DNA of 64,000 nt, from assembly GCA_964448675.1 (NCBI GenBank), contig CAYUZU010000001.1:186001-250000 (forward strand). The letters are read 5' to 3'. The notes under the pieces were generated by a model. That model worked only from the letters and a program-made list of their open reading frames with translations, made no database searches and was not told the origin of the DNA. The position numbers and the translations under genes are program-made. Below, piece by piece: positions 1 through 8,768 of the stretch. The stretch comes from CAYUZU01 sp964448675. Lineage in GTDB: Bacteria; Planctomycetota; Phycisphaerae; UBA1845; Fen-1342. How positions within the stretch are numbered: position 1 is the first letter of the stretch; every line of letters begins with the position of its first letter.

Positions 1-1
1 G

Positions 2-715
2 CACCTCGGCTTCTGCATGCTCGGCATGTTCAGCCTGCTGCCAGTCGGGCTGAGCGGCTCGGTGCTGTACATGATCAACCACGGGATCAGCACCGGGGCC
101 CTGTTCCTTGTCGTCGGCATGATCTACGAGCGCTATCACACGCGCGACATGGACAAGATCAGCGGCCTGGCCCGCAAGATGCCCGTGCTCGCGTTCTTCT
201 TCGTGCTCTTCGTGCTGTCGAGCATCGGCCTGCCGGGGCTCAACGGTTTCATCAGCGAGTTCACCGTGCTTTTCGCCGCGTACAACGCCCAGCCCATCGG
301 CGACTACGCCACGCTGGGACCGATCTACGGCGTGCTCGGCGCGACCGGCATCCTGCTCGGTGCGATCTACATGCTGTACGCCGTCGGCAAGGTGCTCTTC
401 GGCCCCGTCAAAGAGCCCCACGGCACGCCCGACACCAGTGCCGGCCTGCCGCAGGACATCAACGCCCGCGAGGTGACGATTCTCGTCCCGCTGGCCGTGC
501 TGGTGATTGTGCTGGGCGTCGCGCCGCGCGTGGTGACCGATACGTTGGATCCCGCGCTCGAGACGCAGGTCATGGCCCGCGTGCAGTCCGCCGTCGAGCC
601 GGACGTGGCCTACGCCGCAACGAACCGGCCGGCGACCCCCGCCGTCTTCGGTGAAGCCGCGGACGCGCCGCCGGCGCCGCCGCTCATCGCGGAAGGAGGG
701 ACCGACCGATGGTAG
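2..715 (+). CDS. nuoM: NADH-quinone oxidoreductase subunit M, 3' part
   Basis: This is the C-terminal 237 or so residues of the proton-pumping membrane subunit M of respiratory Complex I. The reading frame is open from base 2, so the gene starts upstream of the window. The family core is visible: HLGFCMLGMF, then the discontinuous-helix region NHGISTGALFLVVGMIYERY, followed by GLPGLNGFISEF. Several hydrophobic helices follow, and the protein ends in an alanine- and proline-rich tail. The stop codon overlaps the start of nuoN by 7 bp (ATGGTAG), and a Shine-Dalgarno run (GGAAGGAGGG, 691-700) lies inside the nuoM end. This is typical translational coupling in a nuo operon. The assignment is secure. 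Confidence 0.95.
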   Translation, partial: HLGFCMLGMFSLLPVGLSGSVLYMINHGISTGALFLVVGMIYERYHTRDMDKISGLARKMPVLAFFFVLFVLSSIGLPGLNGFISEFTVLFAAYNAQPIGDYATLGPIYGVLGATGILLGAIYMLYAVGKVLFGPVKEPHGTPDTSAGLPQDINAREVTILVPLAVLVIVLGVAPRVVTDTLDPALETQVMARVQSAVEPDVAYAATNRPATPAVFGEAADAPPAPPLIAEGGTDRW

Positions 716-2382
716 AGCCCATCACCCTGTCGGCCCTCTGGCCGGAGATTACGCTGCTCATCGGCGGCACGCTGGTGCTGTTGCTGGGGCAGGAGCGCGA
801 AGGCGGGCCGAAGCTCGCACCGTGGCTGACGCTGGCGACGCTGGTGGTGGCCTTCGGACTGGTCGTGTTGCGGCCTGACCCGATCGTCAGCGGCAGCGGC
901 CTGGCATTCGGTACGCTGGCGGCGTTCGTGCGGAAGGCCGGCCTGGCGATGGGGATCATCCTGACCCTCGTCAACTGGGGGCAGAGCCGCGAAGGCGAGC
1001 GTGGCGAGTACCTCTCGCTCATGCTGTTCTCGCTGGCGGGGCTGCTGCTGGTCGGCTCGGCCGACAACCTGCTCATCCTGTTCCTTGCGCTCGAGCTGGT
1101 CAGCATCCCCACGTACATCATGGTCGTGATCAGCCGATCTCGGCTCGAATCCGTCGAGGCCGGCACCAAGTACTTCTACCTCGGCGCGATGTCCGCGGCG
1201 ATCATGGCCTACGGCTTCGCGTTTCTTTATGGCGTGACGGGATCGATGGCCCTGGGCGACGTGGTGAAGGTGGTCAGCACGTCGCTGCACGAACCGGTGG
1301 GCACGCTGCAGCACGGGCTGGCGTCGCTGGGGGTGTTGCTGTCGATCGGCGGCATCCTGTTCAAGCTGGCCGCCGTCCCGCTGCACTTCTACGTCGCCGA
1401 TGTGTACCAGGGCGCGGCGAGTCCGGTGGCCGGCCTGCTGGGCTTCGTGCCGAAGCTGGCGGGCGTGGTGGCCGTCTTTCGCATCGTGCAGGCCACCGGC
1501 TTCTGGGATGGGGGTGGCGCGGGCACGTACTGGCTGCTGTGGATCGTGGCCGCCCTCAGCATGACCATCGGCAACGTTCTTGCTTTGCGGCAGACAAACA
1601 TCAAGCGCCTGCTCGGCTATTCCGGCATCGCCCACGCCGGCTACATGCTCGTCGGCATCCTCGCGGGCCCCAACGCGGGCAAGGCGATTGCCAGTGGCGG
1701 CGTCAGCACGATGGGCGACGGTACCGCCGCCGTGCTGTTCTACGTTTTCATCTATGGCTTGGCGAACCTCGGGGCGTTCGCCGTACTGGGCCTGTTGCGC
1801 GTGCGCGAAGGCCCGGCCGAGACGCTGCGCGACGTGGCGGGACTGGTGCGGCGCGAGCCGGCGCCTGCCTTGTTGCTCGTGCTGGCGATGTTCACGCTGA
1901 TGGGCTTGCCGCCCACGCCCGGGTTCTGGGGCAAGCTGAGCCTCTTCGGCAGCGCCCTGACCGCCTCGCGCCTCACCAGCGACACGGCGCTGGTCGTGCT
2001 GGTGATCATCGCCGTGCTCAACTCGGCCATGGCGGCGGCATACTACCTGCGGGTCATTGCCGCGGTGCTGCTGTACGACAACGAGCGGCCGGCGATCGTG
2101 TTGCCGCGCGAGGCCCTGCACGTGGGTGCGTTGCTTTGCGGCTTTCTGACGATTTTCTTCGCGTTCTACCCCAATGCACTGCTGGCGTCCGGGCGCGAGG
2201 CGACCATCGAGCTGCGTGAGCCGGTGACCGTCATTACGCCTGAACTGGACGAAGCATTGGGTGTACGGGAGGACGCGCTGTCGCCGGCCGATTTTCGCAA
2301 CGTGACCGTGCCCGCCGTCCCTGACGCAGACCCGCCGACCATCACGGCCGACAGCAAGCGGCCAGAGCGGGCTTCCCCCTAG
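709..2382 (+). CDS. nuoN: NADH-quinone oxidoreductase subunit N
   Basis: This is subunit N of Complex I, an antiporter-like membrane subunit of about 557 residues with some 14 predicted helices. The family region LLILFLALELVSIPTYIM is present, carrying the conserved helix-5 glutamate. FKLAAVPLHFYVADVYQGA carries the lysine and the HFW-like motif, and NIKRLLGYSGIAHAGYML is the central conserved block. It starts with ATG inside the nuoM stop region and has a strong ribosome site. As nuoN is normally the last nuo gene, the operon probably ends here. The tail beyond about residue 500 is hydrophilic and rich in Pro and Asp, an extension longer than in most homologues. Its stop shares the palindrome CTAG with the stop of the convergent lipoprotein gene. 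Confidence 0.95.
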   Translation: MVEPITLSALWPEITLLIGGTLVLLLGQEREGGPKLAPWLTLATLVVAFGLVVLRPDPIVSGSGLAFGTLAAFVRKAGLAMGIILTLVNWGQSREGERGEYLSLMLFSLAGLLLVGSADNLLILFLALELVSIPTYIMVVISRSRLESVEAGTKYFYLGAMSAAIMAYGFAFLYGVTGSMALGDVVKVVSTSLHEPVGTLQHGLASLGVLLSIGGILFKLAAVPLHFYVADVYQGAASPVAGLLGFVPKLAGVVAVFRIVQATGFWDGGGAGTYWLLWIVAALSMTIGNVLALRQTNIKRLLGYSGIAHAGYMLVGILAGPNAGKAIASGGVSTMGDGTAAVLFYVFIYGLANLGAFAVLGLLRVREGPAETLRDVAGLVRREPAPALLLVLAMFTLMGLPPTPGFWGKLSLFGSALTASRLTSDTALVVLVIIAVLNSAMAAAYYLRVIAAVLLYDNERPAIVLPREALHVGALLCGFLTIFFAFYPNALLASGREATIELREPVTVITPELDEALGVREDALSPADFRNVTVPAVPDADPPTITADSKRPERASP

Positions 2383-2804
2383 AAGAACAGCAGAATCGCG
2401 GTGGGCTCGATGTTCTCCGGCTTGCCGTAGAGGATTTCGCCGGCGCGATCGGCCGCGTGTGGCAACCGCCGCTCAGCCCGGCGGAAATCGCGCTCGATGT
2501 ACCACTGGGCGCCCTCGACATTGGCCTCGAAGCGCTCGGCCTGGTGCTCAAAGTACCACGCGGCGTGGGCGAGCGAGCGCTCGAGCCGGTCGGGTCGCTC
2601 GGCTTCCGAGCGGGCGGCGACCTCGATGGTGCGCCCGAGCTGATCGACGCGGGCCTGGTGATGCATGCGGGCCATGCGCTGGTGCTGACAGCCGCCGGCG
2701 ACCGTGAGGATGAGCGCAGCGCAAATGACAGGGATGGTTGTTCGCAAACCTGTCAAAAGCCGAGTTCGGTGTTCACTACGCAAGTCGTTCATACAGCCCA
2801 TCAT
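2379..2804 (-). CDS. Small lipoprotein of unknown function
   Basis: I do not recognise a domain here. The product is about 141 residues, or 137 if the Met at 2792 is used. It has a basic N-terminus, a hydrophobic stretch (VICAALILTVAGGC) and a lipobox ending in Cys, so it should be an anchored lipoprotein. The mature part is rich in His, Arg and Glu and looks helical (for example AHAAWYFEHQAERFEANVE), with no transmembrane segment. It lies tail to tail with nuoN, sharing four bases at the two stops. No strong ribosome site decides between the Met codons at 2804, 2801 and 2792. The call as a real gene rests on the clean signal peptide and tight packing. Confidence 0.6.
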   Translation of the reverse strand: MMGCMNDLRSEHRTRLLTGLRTTIPVICAALILTVAGGCQHQRMARMHHQARVDQLGRTIEVAARSEAERPDRLERSLAHAAWYFEHQAERFEANVEGAQWYIERDFRRAERRLPHAADRAGEILYGKPENIEPTAILLFF

Positions 2805-2859
2805 ACGCGAACTGGAGCCGGCAGGTGGCGGGATGGGGCACGAAAATTCGCGGGAGCGT

Positions 2860-2888
2860 TTGCCACCAGCTTATACACGGGGTATACT
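2860..2888 (+). promoter_or_regulatory. Strong sigma70-type promoter in gene-free region
   Basis: TTGCCA (2860-2865) and TATACT (2883-2888) are separated by exactly 17 bp, giving 5 of 6 and 5 of 6 matches to consensus. This is one of the best promoters in the window, yet no recognisable gene follows. Transcription should start near 2895 and run into the terminator at 3038-3078. Confidence 0.6.
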
Positions 2889-2894
2889 ACCAGT

Positions 2895-3078
2895 CTCAAC
2901 AATGTCATTTCGCGCATTTACCAAAACCCGAAAGGTAGTACGAAGGAGGAGCGGCTCTGTCGCGGCGATGTCACCTGCGCCCGCGAGGAGCACGTAAACG
3001 CCCTTGGAGGGGAGGGAAACGAAGCAGGGGGCCCTGAGCTGGGCAGTCGCGCCGTTGGCCGACTGCCCAGCCCATTTT
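2895..3078 (+). ncRNA. Candidate ~180-nt small RNA or tiny-peptide transcript
   Basis: The unit is bounded by the promoter at 2860-2888 and the perfect hairpin terminator at 3038-3078. I find no tRNA, tmRNA, RNase P or SRP core motif in it. The length would suit a 6S-like RNA, but I cannot confirm a central bubble by eye. Two very short basic reading frames are present. One is an ATG frame at 2902-2997 (31 codons). The other is a possible CTG-started frame after GGAGGAG at 2945-2951. Either could be a peptide, so the RNA call is an inference from the flanking signals. Confidence 0.4.
3038..3078 (+). terminator. Rho-independent terminator
   Basis: A perfect 12-bp stem (GCTGGGCAGTCG at 3038-3049 with its complement at 3060-3071) closes a 10-nt loop and is followed by CCATTTT. 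No + strand protein gene ends just upstream, so it most likely ends the small transcript that starts near 2895. Confidence 0.65.
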
Positions 3079-3088
3079 ATGCGCGAGA

Positions 3089-3143
3089 TGCCGCAGCGAA
3101 CTGCGGCAGATGCCTCAACGGGTTGCCGTAATCACTTACGGCA
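3089..3143 (-). other. Two perfect 8-bp hairpins at the waaA 3' end
   Basis: TGCCGCAG-CGAA-CTGCGGCA occupies 3089-3108, and TGCCGTAA-TCAC-TTACGGCA occupies 3124-3143. The second contains the waaA stop codon. Neither has a clear U-run on the minus strand, so a termination or mRNA-stabilising role is inference. Confidence 0.4.
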
Positions 3144-4428
3144 TCAGTGTCAGAACTTCTTCGACCGTTTGAGCTGTTGCCCCGCGTCGTTTCTGGATCG
3201 CGGCCCGGGCTGCTGCGCCCATCTTCTCGCGCCGCTCAGGGTGCCGCAGTAGGTCCGCAACCGCGCCCGTAAGGCCGTCCACAGTGCTCACCCGCCGGCA
3301 GCCACCGTCCGCCAGCAGAAGGTTCACCGCCTCGGCGAAATTGTTGGTGTGCGGTCCGACGACGATCGGCTTGGCGAGGCCGGCGACCTCCATGACGTCT
3401 GACCCGCCCATCGCCACGAGGCTGCGCCCGACGAACACCACCGTGGCCAAGGCATAGAACTTCCGCAACTCGCCCATGGTGTCGCCGAGGGCCACGGGGC
3501 GGGGTTCGACCCCGTCCGGCGGCACGACGGGGGCCCCCGTGCTGCGCCGCAGGCAGGCGTAGCCGCGGCGGACGATCAGCTCTGCGACCTCGTCGAAGCG
3601 CTCCGGCTTACGGGGGATGATCGCGAGCTGCAGAGCGGGCACCTGTAGAAGAAGCCGGCCGTAGGCATCGACGATCATGGTTTCTTCGCCGGGGCCGGTG
3701 CTGCCGCAGACCCACAGCGGCCGGGCGGGGTCGAGGCCCATGGCCGCAGCCAGCTCGTCCTGGCCGTCGATGTGGTCGGCGAGGTCGGCCGCGTCATACT
3801 TGACCGAGCCGGTCACCTGGACGCGGTCGGGCGCGACGCCCAGCTCGACGAAGCGCGAGGCGTAGGTGCCGTCCTGCGCGCCGACCCACGTGAGCTGGCG
3901 GAACATGCGCCGGGCGATGGGGCGGATCAGCGGATGGCGGAACCGCCGCATGCTGCGCTCGGTCGTGACGCGCCCGTTGGCAATGATGACGGGGATGTCG
4001 CGGCGGTGGGCGACCTCGATCAGGTTGGGCCAGGCCTCGAGCTCCATGAGCACAATGATCGACGGGCGGATCCGTGTGAGCAGGTTGCGGATCGCAAACG
4101 AGAAATCGAGTGGGAAGCGGAACGTGAGCAGGTGGGGGTAGAGCTGGCGGGCCCGGTCGAGGCCGGTGGCGGTCGTGCTGCTGATCACGATGACGGTGTC
4201 GGGCGAACGCCGGCGAAGCTCGGCGACGATGGTGCGGGTGGCGTTGATCTCGCCCAGCGAGACGCCGTGAATCCACACGCAGTGGGCCGAGACCGGCCGC
4301 GAGGGTACGCGCCCGAAGTACTCGCCGAGGGGCGTAGCGCCGGCTCCCCGCGTCCAGCGGCGGTAGAGCAGGTAGGGCCAGCCGATACCAACGAGCAGGC
4401 CGTAGAGCAGGTCATACAGAATGGACAT
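3136..4428 (-). CDS. waaA: 3-deoxy-D-manno-octulosonic acid (Kdo) transferase
   Basis: This is an inner-membrane glycosyltransferase (GT30) that adds Kdo from CMP-Kdo to a lipid A precursor. The start at 4428 gives 430 residues, the normal family length, opening with a membrane-anchoring helix (LLYGLLVGIGWPYLLYR). The catalytic Glu of the VSLGEINA motif is residue 60. The domain-linker region ELEAWPNLI follows, and the C-terminal nucleotide-binding part carries GPHTNNFAEA. A ribosome site (GAGGG) precedes the ATG. Longer in-frame extension toward 5448 is antisense to the next gene and is not real. Together with kdsB at 25485, it says this organism makes Kdo-containing LPS. Confidence 0.92.
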   Translation of the reverse strand: MSILYDLLYGLLVGIGWPYLLYRRWTRGAGATPLGEYFGRVPSRPVSAHCVWIHGVSLGEINATRTIVAELRRRSPDTVIVISSTTATGLDRARQLYPHLLTFRFPLDFSFAIRNLLTRIRPSIIVLMELEAWPNLIEVAHRRDIPVIIANGRVTTERSMRRFRHPLIRPIARRMFRQLTWVGAQDGTYASRFVELGVAPDRVQVTGSVKYDAADLADHIDGQDELAAAMGLDPARPLWVCGSTGPGEETMIVDAYGRLLLQVPALQLAIIPRKPERFDEVAELIVRRGYACLRRSTGAPVVPPDGVEPRPVALGDTMGELRKFYALATVVFVGRSLVAMGGSDVMEVAGLAKPIVVGPHTNNFAEAVNLLLADGGCRRVSTVDGLTGAVADLLRHPERREKMGAAARAAIQKRRGATAQTVEEVLTLMP

Positions 4429-4536
4429 GTTGTGCGCAAGACCCTCGGCTGTCTGCTGATCCGACCGGATCCGGGGTGGCTTTCCTCGCGTGCCGCGCCA
4501 GCATAGAATCGCACAGTGTTTTAGGAGCAAAGCGCG

Positions 4537-5376
4537 ATGGGTACAAGAGCAAGAAGCACCAAATGGACGGTGGTCGCCATGCTGGGGCTGCTGCCGGTGG
4601 CGGTGGCCTGGGGGGCGGCGAGCACGCAGCCGGTGGTGGATCCGGAAGTTGACAAGATCCTGACGCGGCTGGAGCAGCGCGAGGTGCACGATCTGCGCGC
4701 CAGGCTGACGTGGCGGCAGCGCTACGTGATCGATGAAGAAGAGGACGCGACAACCAAGCGCGGCAGGATCTGGTACCAGGACGCCGACCCGGTCGCGCGG
4801 TTCAAGATCCACTTCGACAGCAAGATCACGCGGCAGCGCAAGGACAAGATCAGCGAGATCCACCTGTTCGACGGGCAGTGGTACACCGAATGCCAGGCCC
4901 GCAGCAAGACCTGCTGGCGGCACGAGGTGCGCCGCCCGGACGATCCCGGCGATCCGTACAAGGTGGGCGAGGGTGTCTTCCCGCTGCCGTTCGGCCAGAA
5001 GAAGGAAGACATCCTGCGTGAATTCGACGTGGTGCGACTGGATGACGACAAGGATGCCCCCGAAGGCACCGATCGGTTGCGCCTCACGCCGCGTCCGGAG
5101 ACTGAAACCGGCAAGTCGTACAAGCGGATCGACTTCTGGGTGAATCGCGAAGGCCGGCTGGCGGGGCTGCCGGTCAAGGTCCAGGTCGCCAAGAAACGGC
5201 CGACGGGCCAGCTCGATTCGTACATCACCATCACATTCGACGATATCGAGCTCAACACCGGGTTCAGCGCGGGTGTGTTCGAGATGAAGGTGCCGCAGGG
5301 CTACGAGGTGATCGAGGAGCGGCTGAAGCCGATTCCGCCACCCGAGAAGCAGGAAGACGCGACGGGCGAGGAGTAG
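4537..5376 (+). CDS. Exported LolA-like protein
   Basis: This is an exported protein of 279 residues. An N-terminal signal sequence (KWTVVAMLGLLPVAVAWGA) is followed by a mature part alternating short strands with charged loops: RIWYQDADPVARFKI, EIHLFDGQWYTE, then RIDFWVNREGRLAGLPVKV and ITITFDDIELNTGF. This pattern matches the half-barrel fold of LolA and outer-membrane lipoprotein-sorting proteins as found in planctomycetes, and a role in binding hydrophobic molecules in the periplasm is inferred. It diverges from waaA over a 108-bp gap. A TAGAAT -10-like hexamer lies at 4504-4509 and AGGAG lies before the ATG. The family assignment is by fold-like pattern only, not by signature residues. 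Confidence 0.6.
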   Translation: MGTRARSTKWTVVAMLGLLPVAVAWGAASTQPVVDPEVDKILTRLEQREVHDLRARLTWRQRYVIDEEEDATTKRGRIWYQDADPVARFKIHFDSKITRQRKDKISEIHLFDGQWYTECQARSKTCWRHEVRRPDDPGDPYKVGEGVFPLPFGQKKEDILREFDVVRLDDDKDAPEGTDRLRLTPRPETETGKSYKRIDFWVNREGRLAGLPVKVQVAKKRPTGQLDSYITITFDDIELNTGFSAGVFEMKVPQGYEVIEERLKPIPPPEKQEDATGEE

Positions 5377-5450
5377 GGCGGATTCGCATACACGCTGGAG
5401 AGGGAGACCGGCCGGCATCAGTCGGCGCAGATGAAGGGACAACAGCACGA

Positions 5451-6338
5451 ATGAGCATTCTGGTCGATGCGAACACGCGGGTGATTTGTCAGGGGATTAC
5501 GGGGCGGGCCGGCGCGTTTCATACGCAGCAATGCCTCGAGTACGGCACGCAGATCGTCGGCGGCTGCACGCCGGGCAAGGGCGGCACGAAGTCCGAGCAC
5601 GGTCTGCCCGTGTTCGACACCTGCCACGAGGCCGTCGCGGCGACCGATGCGCTCGCGTCGATGCTCTTCGTGCCGGCGCCGGCCGCGGCCGCGGCCGCGA
5701 TGGAGGCGGCCGACGCGGGCATTCGCCTGGTCGTGCTCATCACCGAGGGCGTTCCCACGCTCGACATGGTCAAGGCGCGCAAGTATCTCGACGACAAGGG
5801 CGTCAAGCTGGTCGGCCCCAATTGTCCCGGCGTGATCACCCCCGGCCAGTGCAAGATCGGCATCATGCCCGGCTACATCCACAAGCCGCCGCAGCGGGGC
5901 GGCAAGACCGTCGGCATCATCTCGCGCAGCGGCACACTCACCTACGAAGCGGTCTGGCAGTGCACGCAGCGCGACATCGCCCAGTCGACCTGCGTGGGCA
6001 TCGGCGGCGACCCGGTCAAGGGGCTCAACTTCATCGAGTTGCTGCAGATGTTCCAGGACGACGCCGAGACCGATGCAATTGTCATGATCGGCGAGATTGG
6101 CGGTACGGACGAGGAGCAGGCGGCGGCCTACATCAAGGGTCACGTTTCCAAGCCCGTGGTCGCATTCATCGCCGGCCAGACCGCGCCCCCCGGCAAGCGC
6201 ATGGGCCATGCCGGTGCGATTATCTCGGGCGGCGAGGGCACGGCGCAATCCAAGATCGCCGCGCTGCGCGAGGCCGGTATCACGGTCAGCGACAGTCCCG
6301 CGACCATCGGCGCGTGCGTGGCCCAGGTGCTCGGGTAG
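5451..6338 (+). CDS. sucD: Succinyl-CoA ligase (ADP/GDP-forming) alpha subunit
   Basis: This is the TCA-cycle subunit that carries the phosphohistidine and binds CoA. It has 295 residues, the usual length. The CoA-binding Rossmann start is CQGITGRAGAFHTQQ. VGPNCPGVITPGQCKIGIMP and GIGGDPVKG follow, and the phosphorylated His is residue 253 in GKRMGHAGAII. The partner beta subunit gene (sucC), which normally sits directly upstream, is absent: the upstream neighbour is the LolA-like gene 74 bp away. The ribosome site before the ATG is weak (AACAGCACGA). Function is secure; the isolation from sucC is the odd point. Confidence 0.93.
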   Translation: MSILVDANTRVICQGITGRAGAFHTQQCLEYGTQIVGGCTPGKGGTKSEHGLPVFDTCHEAVAATDALASMLFVPAPAAAAAAMEAADAGIRLVVLITEGVPTLDMVKARKYLDDKGVKLVGPNCPGVITPGQCKIGIMPGYIHKPPQRGGKTVGIISRSGTLTYEAVWQCTQRDIAQSTCVGIGGDPVKGLNFIELLQMFQDDAETDAIVMIGEIGGTDEEQAAAYIKGHVSKPVVAFIAGQTAPPGKRMGHAGAIISGGEGTAQSKIAALREAGITVSDSPATIGACVAQVLG

Positions 6339-6495
6339 CAGAATCCGACGGCGTGGATGAGCTGCGCGGCGCGCGGTCCGTGGCAGGAGAGAACGGCATT
6401 CGCGGTCTGGCCCCCCCGGCTCGAGTGCCGTGGGACCGGCCAACCCGCCGCGGTTCGTTCTGGACGTGCAGGCAGCGCCGCCACAGAATAATGAC

Positions 6496-8085
6496 ATGAT
6501 CTCGGCCGAAGTTCGGCGGCGACCACGAATCCGGTTGATCAACCCCAACTCGCCGCTGAGCAACATCACGATGCCGGACGTCATCCGGCACATGACCTCG
6601 CCGCTCGGGCGCTGGACGCCGCAGGCGGTGCGGAACCTGCACTTCACGCGCAAGGCCCTGTTCGCACCGACGGGCCTGATGATCTGCGCCGCCGTGATGC
6701 CGCGCGACTGGGACGTCGAGCTGATCGACGAATGCACGCTCGACGCACCCCACCGACCGCGGGCCGACGTCGACCTCGTCGGCATCAGTGCCATGACGAC
6801 GCAGGCCAAGCGGGCTTATGCACTGGCGGACGCGTACCGCGCGCTTGGTGTGCCGGTGGTGATCGGCGGCATCCACCCCAGTGCCCTGCCACAAGAGGCC
6901 TTGCGACACTGCGACAGCGTTTGCAAAGGTGATGCGGAGTCGACCCTGCCGCACCTGGTCGCCGATTTTGACCGCGCCCGCCAGCAGGGCGCCGACCCGC
7001 GCCATGCGCTGCAGCCGATCTACGACTGGGCCGCATTCGAGACCGCCCCGATTGCCACCCCACGCAAGGACGTCATCGAACCGAGCGACTACCTGGTCGC
7101 CAATCCGATCCAGACCACGCGCGGCTGCCCGCACAACTGCAACTTCTGCACTACACCCGCGGTCTTCGGCCGGAAGTTCCGCCAGCGGGCCATCATCGAC
7201 ATCATCGACGAGATGCGGGCCGCGATCGAAACGCAGCGGCCGTGGTGTTTCATTTTCGCGGATGACAATTTCGGCGGAAACCAGGCGTGGGCGCTCGAGT
7301 TGTGCGAGGCAATGAAACCGCTCAAGACATCATGGGCCACGCAGTGCGACATCCTCATCAGCAAGAGCGACAGGCTGCTGCGCGCGATGCGCCAAAGCGG
7401 CTGCCAGGGCGTGATCCTCGGACTGGAAAGCCCCAAGCAAGACACACTGACCGAGGCCGGCAAACGCTTCGTCCAGGGCGACACGTACGCGTGGCGCATC
7501 CGCAAGATCCAGAGCTACCACATCAGCCTGTGGGGCGCGTTCATCTTCGGCTTCGATCACGACACGTGGCAGGATTGTATGGCGGCGTGCCGCTTCGCGC
7601 AACGCATGGACCTGGCGATGAGCTGCTATCCGATCCTCACGCCTTATCCCGGCACGGCTTTCTTTGACCAGTTCGAGCGCGAGGGACGCATCCGCACGTA
7701 CGACTGGGAGAAGTACAACGGAGCCAGCATCGTCTTCGAGCCCAAACAAATGACACCCAAACAGCTCCGCCACGCCCAGATGGCGGCGTTCGCCGAGTTC
7801 TTCTCGCTGCGGTCGGCGTCGCGCCGGCTGAAGCTCTGGCCGTTCAAGGGGCGGGCCTGGGCCGCCAATCTCGCCTGCTGGCAGGGGATCCAGTATTACT
7901 ATCGCAAGACGGGACGGCAGGTGCCCGCGTTTCGCGACTTCCTCGACCCCGATTCCCCCGCGTGGAAGTACCCGGAGGAATCGTGGGTGGTGGAGCCCGC
8001 GGAGCCGGTCGCGCTGAAGGACCGTCGCGTTGCAGCTGGCGATGTCATGCCGCGCGAAGTAGCGATCGCGGCCGTCGGAGGATAA
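6496..8085 (+). CDS. B12-binding-domain radical SAM protein
   Basis: This is a 529-residue radical SAM enzyme. The N-terminal 160 residues form a Rossmann-like cobalamin-binding-type domain (IRLINPNSPL, then DLVGISAMTTQAKRAYALA and VVIGGIHPSALPQEA). It lacks the DxHxxG cobalt-ligand motif, as in many family members. The [4Fe-4S]/SAM motif is CPHNCNFC, with Cys 211, 215 and 218, followed by FIFADDNFGGN. The substrate is unknown. Relatives modify lipids, bacteriochlorins or peptides. I chose the ATG at 6496 because the family start (RIRLINPNSPLS) follows it closely; an upstream ATG at 6430 would add 22 unrelated residues. The next gene begins 2 bp after the stop, so the two are probably co-transcribed. 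Confidence 0.85.
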   Translation: MISAEVRRRPRIRLINPNSPLSNITMPDVIRHMTSPLGRWTPQAVRNLHFTRKALFAPTGLMICAAVMPRDWDVELIDECTLDAPHRPRADVDLVGISAMTTQAKRAYALADAYRALGVPVVIGGIHPSALPQEALRHCDSVCKGDAESTLPHLVADFDRARQQGADPRHALQPIYDWAAFETAPIATPRKDVIEPSDYLVANPIQTTRGCPHNCNFCTTPAVFGRKFRQRAIIDIIDEMRAAIETQRPWCFIFADDNFGGNQAWALELCEAMKPLKTSWATQCDILISKSDRLLRAMRQSGCQGVILGLESPKQDTLTEAGKRFVQGDTYAWRIRKIQSYHISLWGAFIFGFDHDTWQDCMAACRFAQRMDLAMSCYPILTPYPGTAFFDQFEREGRIRTYDWEKYNGASIVFEPKQMTPKQLRHAQMAAFAEFFSLRSASRRLKLWPFKGRAWAANLACWQGIQYYYRKTGRQVPAFRDFLDPDSPAWKYPEESWVVEPAEPVALKDRRVAAGDVMPREVAIAAVGG

Positions 8086-8087
8086 CG

Positions 8088-8696
8088 ATGGACACGCGTG
8101 TGATCTTTGGTGTGTTGTTGACCGTACTGGCCGCGTTGAACGCCGGCTGCGCCACATTGCATACGCAGGCGACGATCCCCACCGGGTCGTGGACCGGCGA
8201 CGGGGTGTTCGTCGCCGCCGGGCCGTCGCCCGACGCCAAGGGCCATGTCACGACGCGGCCGTGGATCCGCGAGCAGGGCCGCTACCCGACCGACCTCACG
8301 ATTCGCGCCGTGCAGATAGACGACCAGGACGGCTACGAGATCGAGATTCTGTCCCCACGCGGCCGCACCGAGCACCTCGAAGGTGACCGCACCCACCTCA
8401 TTGTGCGGCTGGTGCCGGCACACCGCTTGCGTGACGGCCTGATCCAGACCTACCGCGTCACGGATTTCGGGGTGGCCTTTCACGAGGAGCCGCCAAAGCT
8501 CGACAGCGGGCCGCACGGCGAAGCGCACGCGAGCTGCATGCTCGAGGGTGGTGTGCTGGTGCTGCAAATGCACTACCTCGAGGGGTTCAACGACACGCTC
8601 CGCTTCGCCGGCAACACGGTGACCAAGGACGGGACTTATGCGGGCAACGAGGGCGACGGCTTTATCCACTGGACCGAGCGCCTGCGACGGCAGTAG
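8088..8696 (+). CDS. Lipoprotein of unknown function
   Basis: I do not recognise the family. It is a 202-residue product with a short signal and lipobox (VLLTVLAALNAGC), so a lipoprotein. The mature part appears to be all beta, with alternating polar strands such as DLTIRAVQIDDQDGYEIEIL, LIVRLVPAHRLRDG and GGVLVLQMHYLEGFN, perhaps a small barrel or jelly roll. It starts 2 bp downstream of the radical SAM gene, with GGAGG as ribosome site inside that gene's end. That coupling suggests a linked process, but nothing in the sequence tells which. A longer in-frame start at 7962 would overlap the upstream gene and break the signal peptide. Confidence 0.6.
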   Translation: MDTRVIFGVLLTVLAALNAGCATLHTQATIPTGSWTGDGVFVAAGPSPDAKGHVTTRPWIREQGRYPTDLTIRAVQIDDQDGYEIEILSPRGRTEHLEGDRTHLIVRLVPAHRLRDGLIQTYRVTDFGVAFHEEPPKLDSGPHGEAHASCMLEGGVLVLQMHYLEGFNDTLRFAGNTVTKDGTYAGNEGDGFIHWTERLRRQ

Positions 8697-8768
8697 CGGC
8701 CGACGGCGCGTCGGACGAGCTCCACCCGCCGTAGATTCTGGACAACGTGACCTGAACGGGGACTCGAC

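Noticed and set aside
2895..3037. SRP RNA, tmRNA or RNase P in the small transcript
   Set aside because: None of the conserved core sequences of these RNAs can be found.
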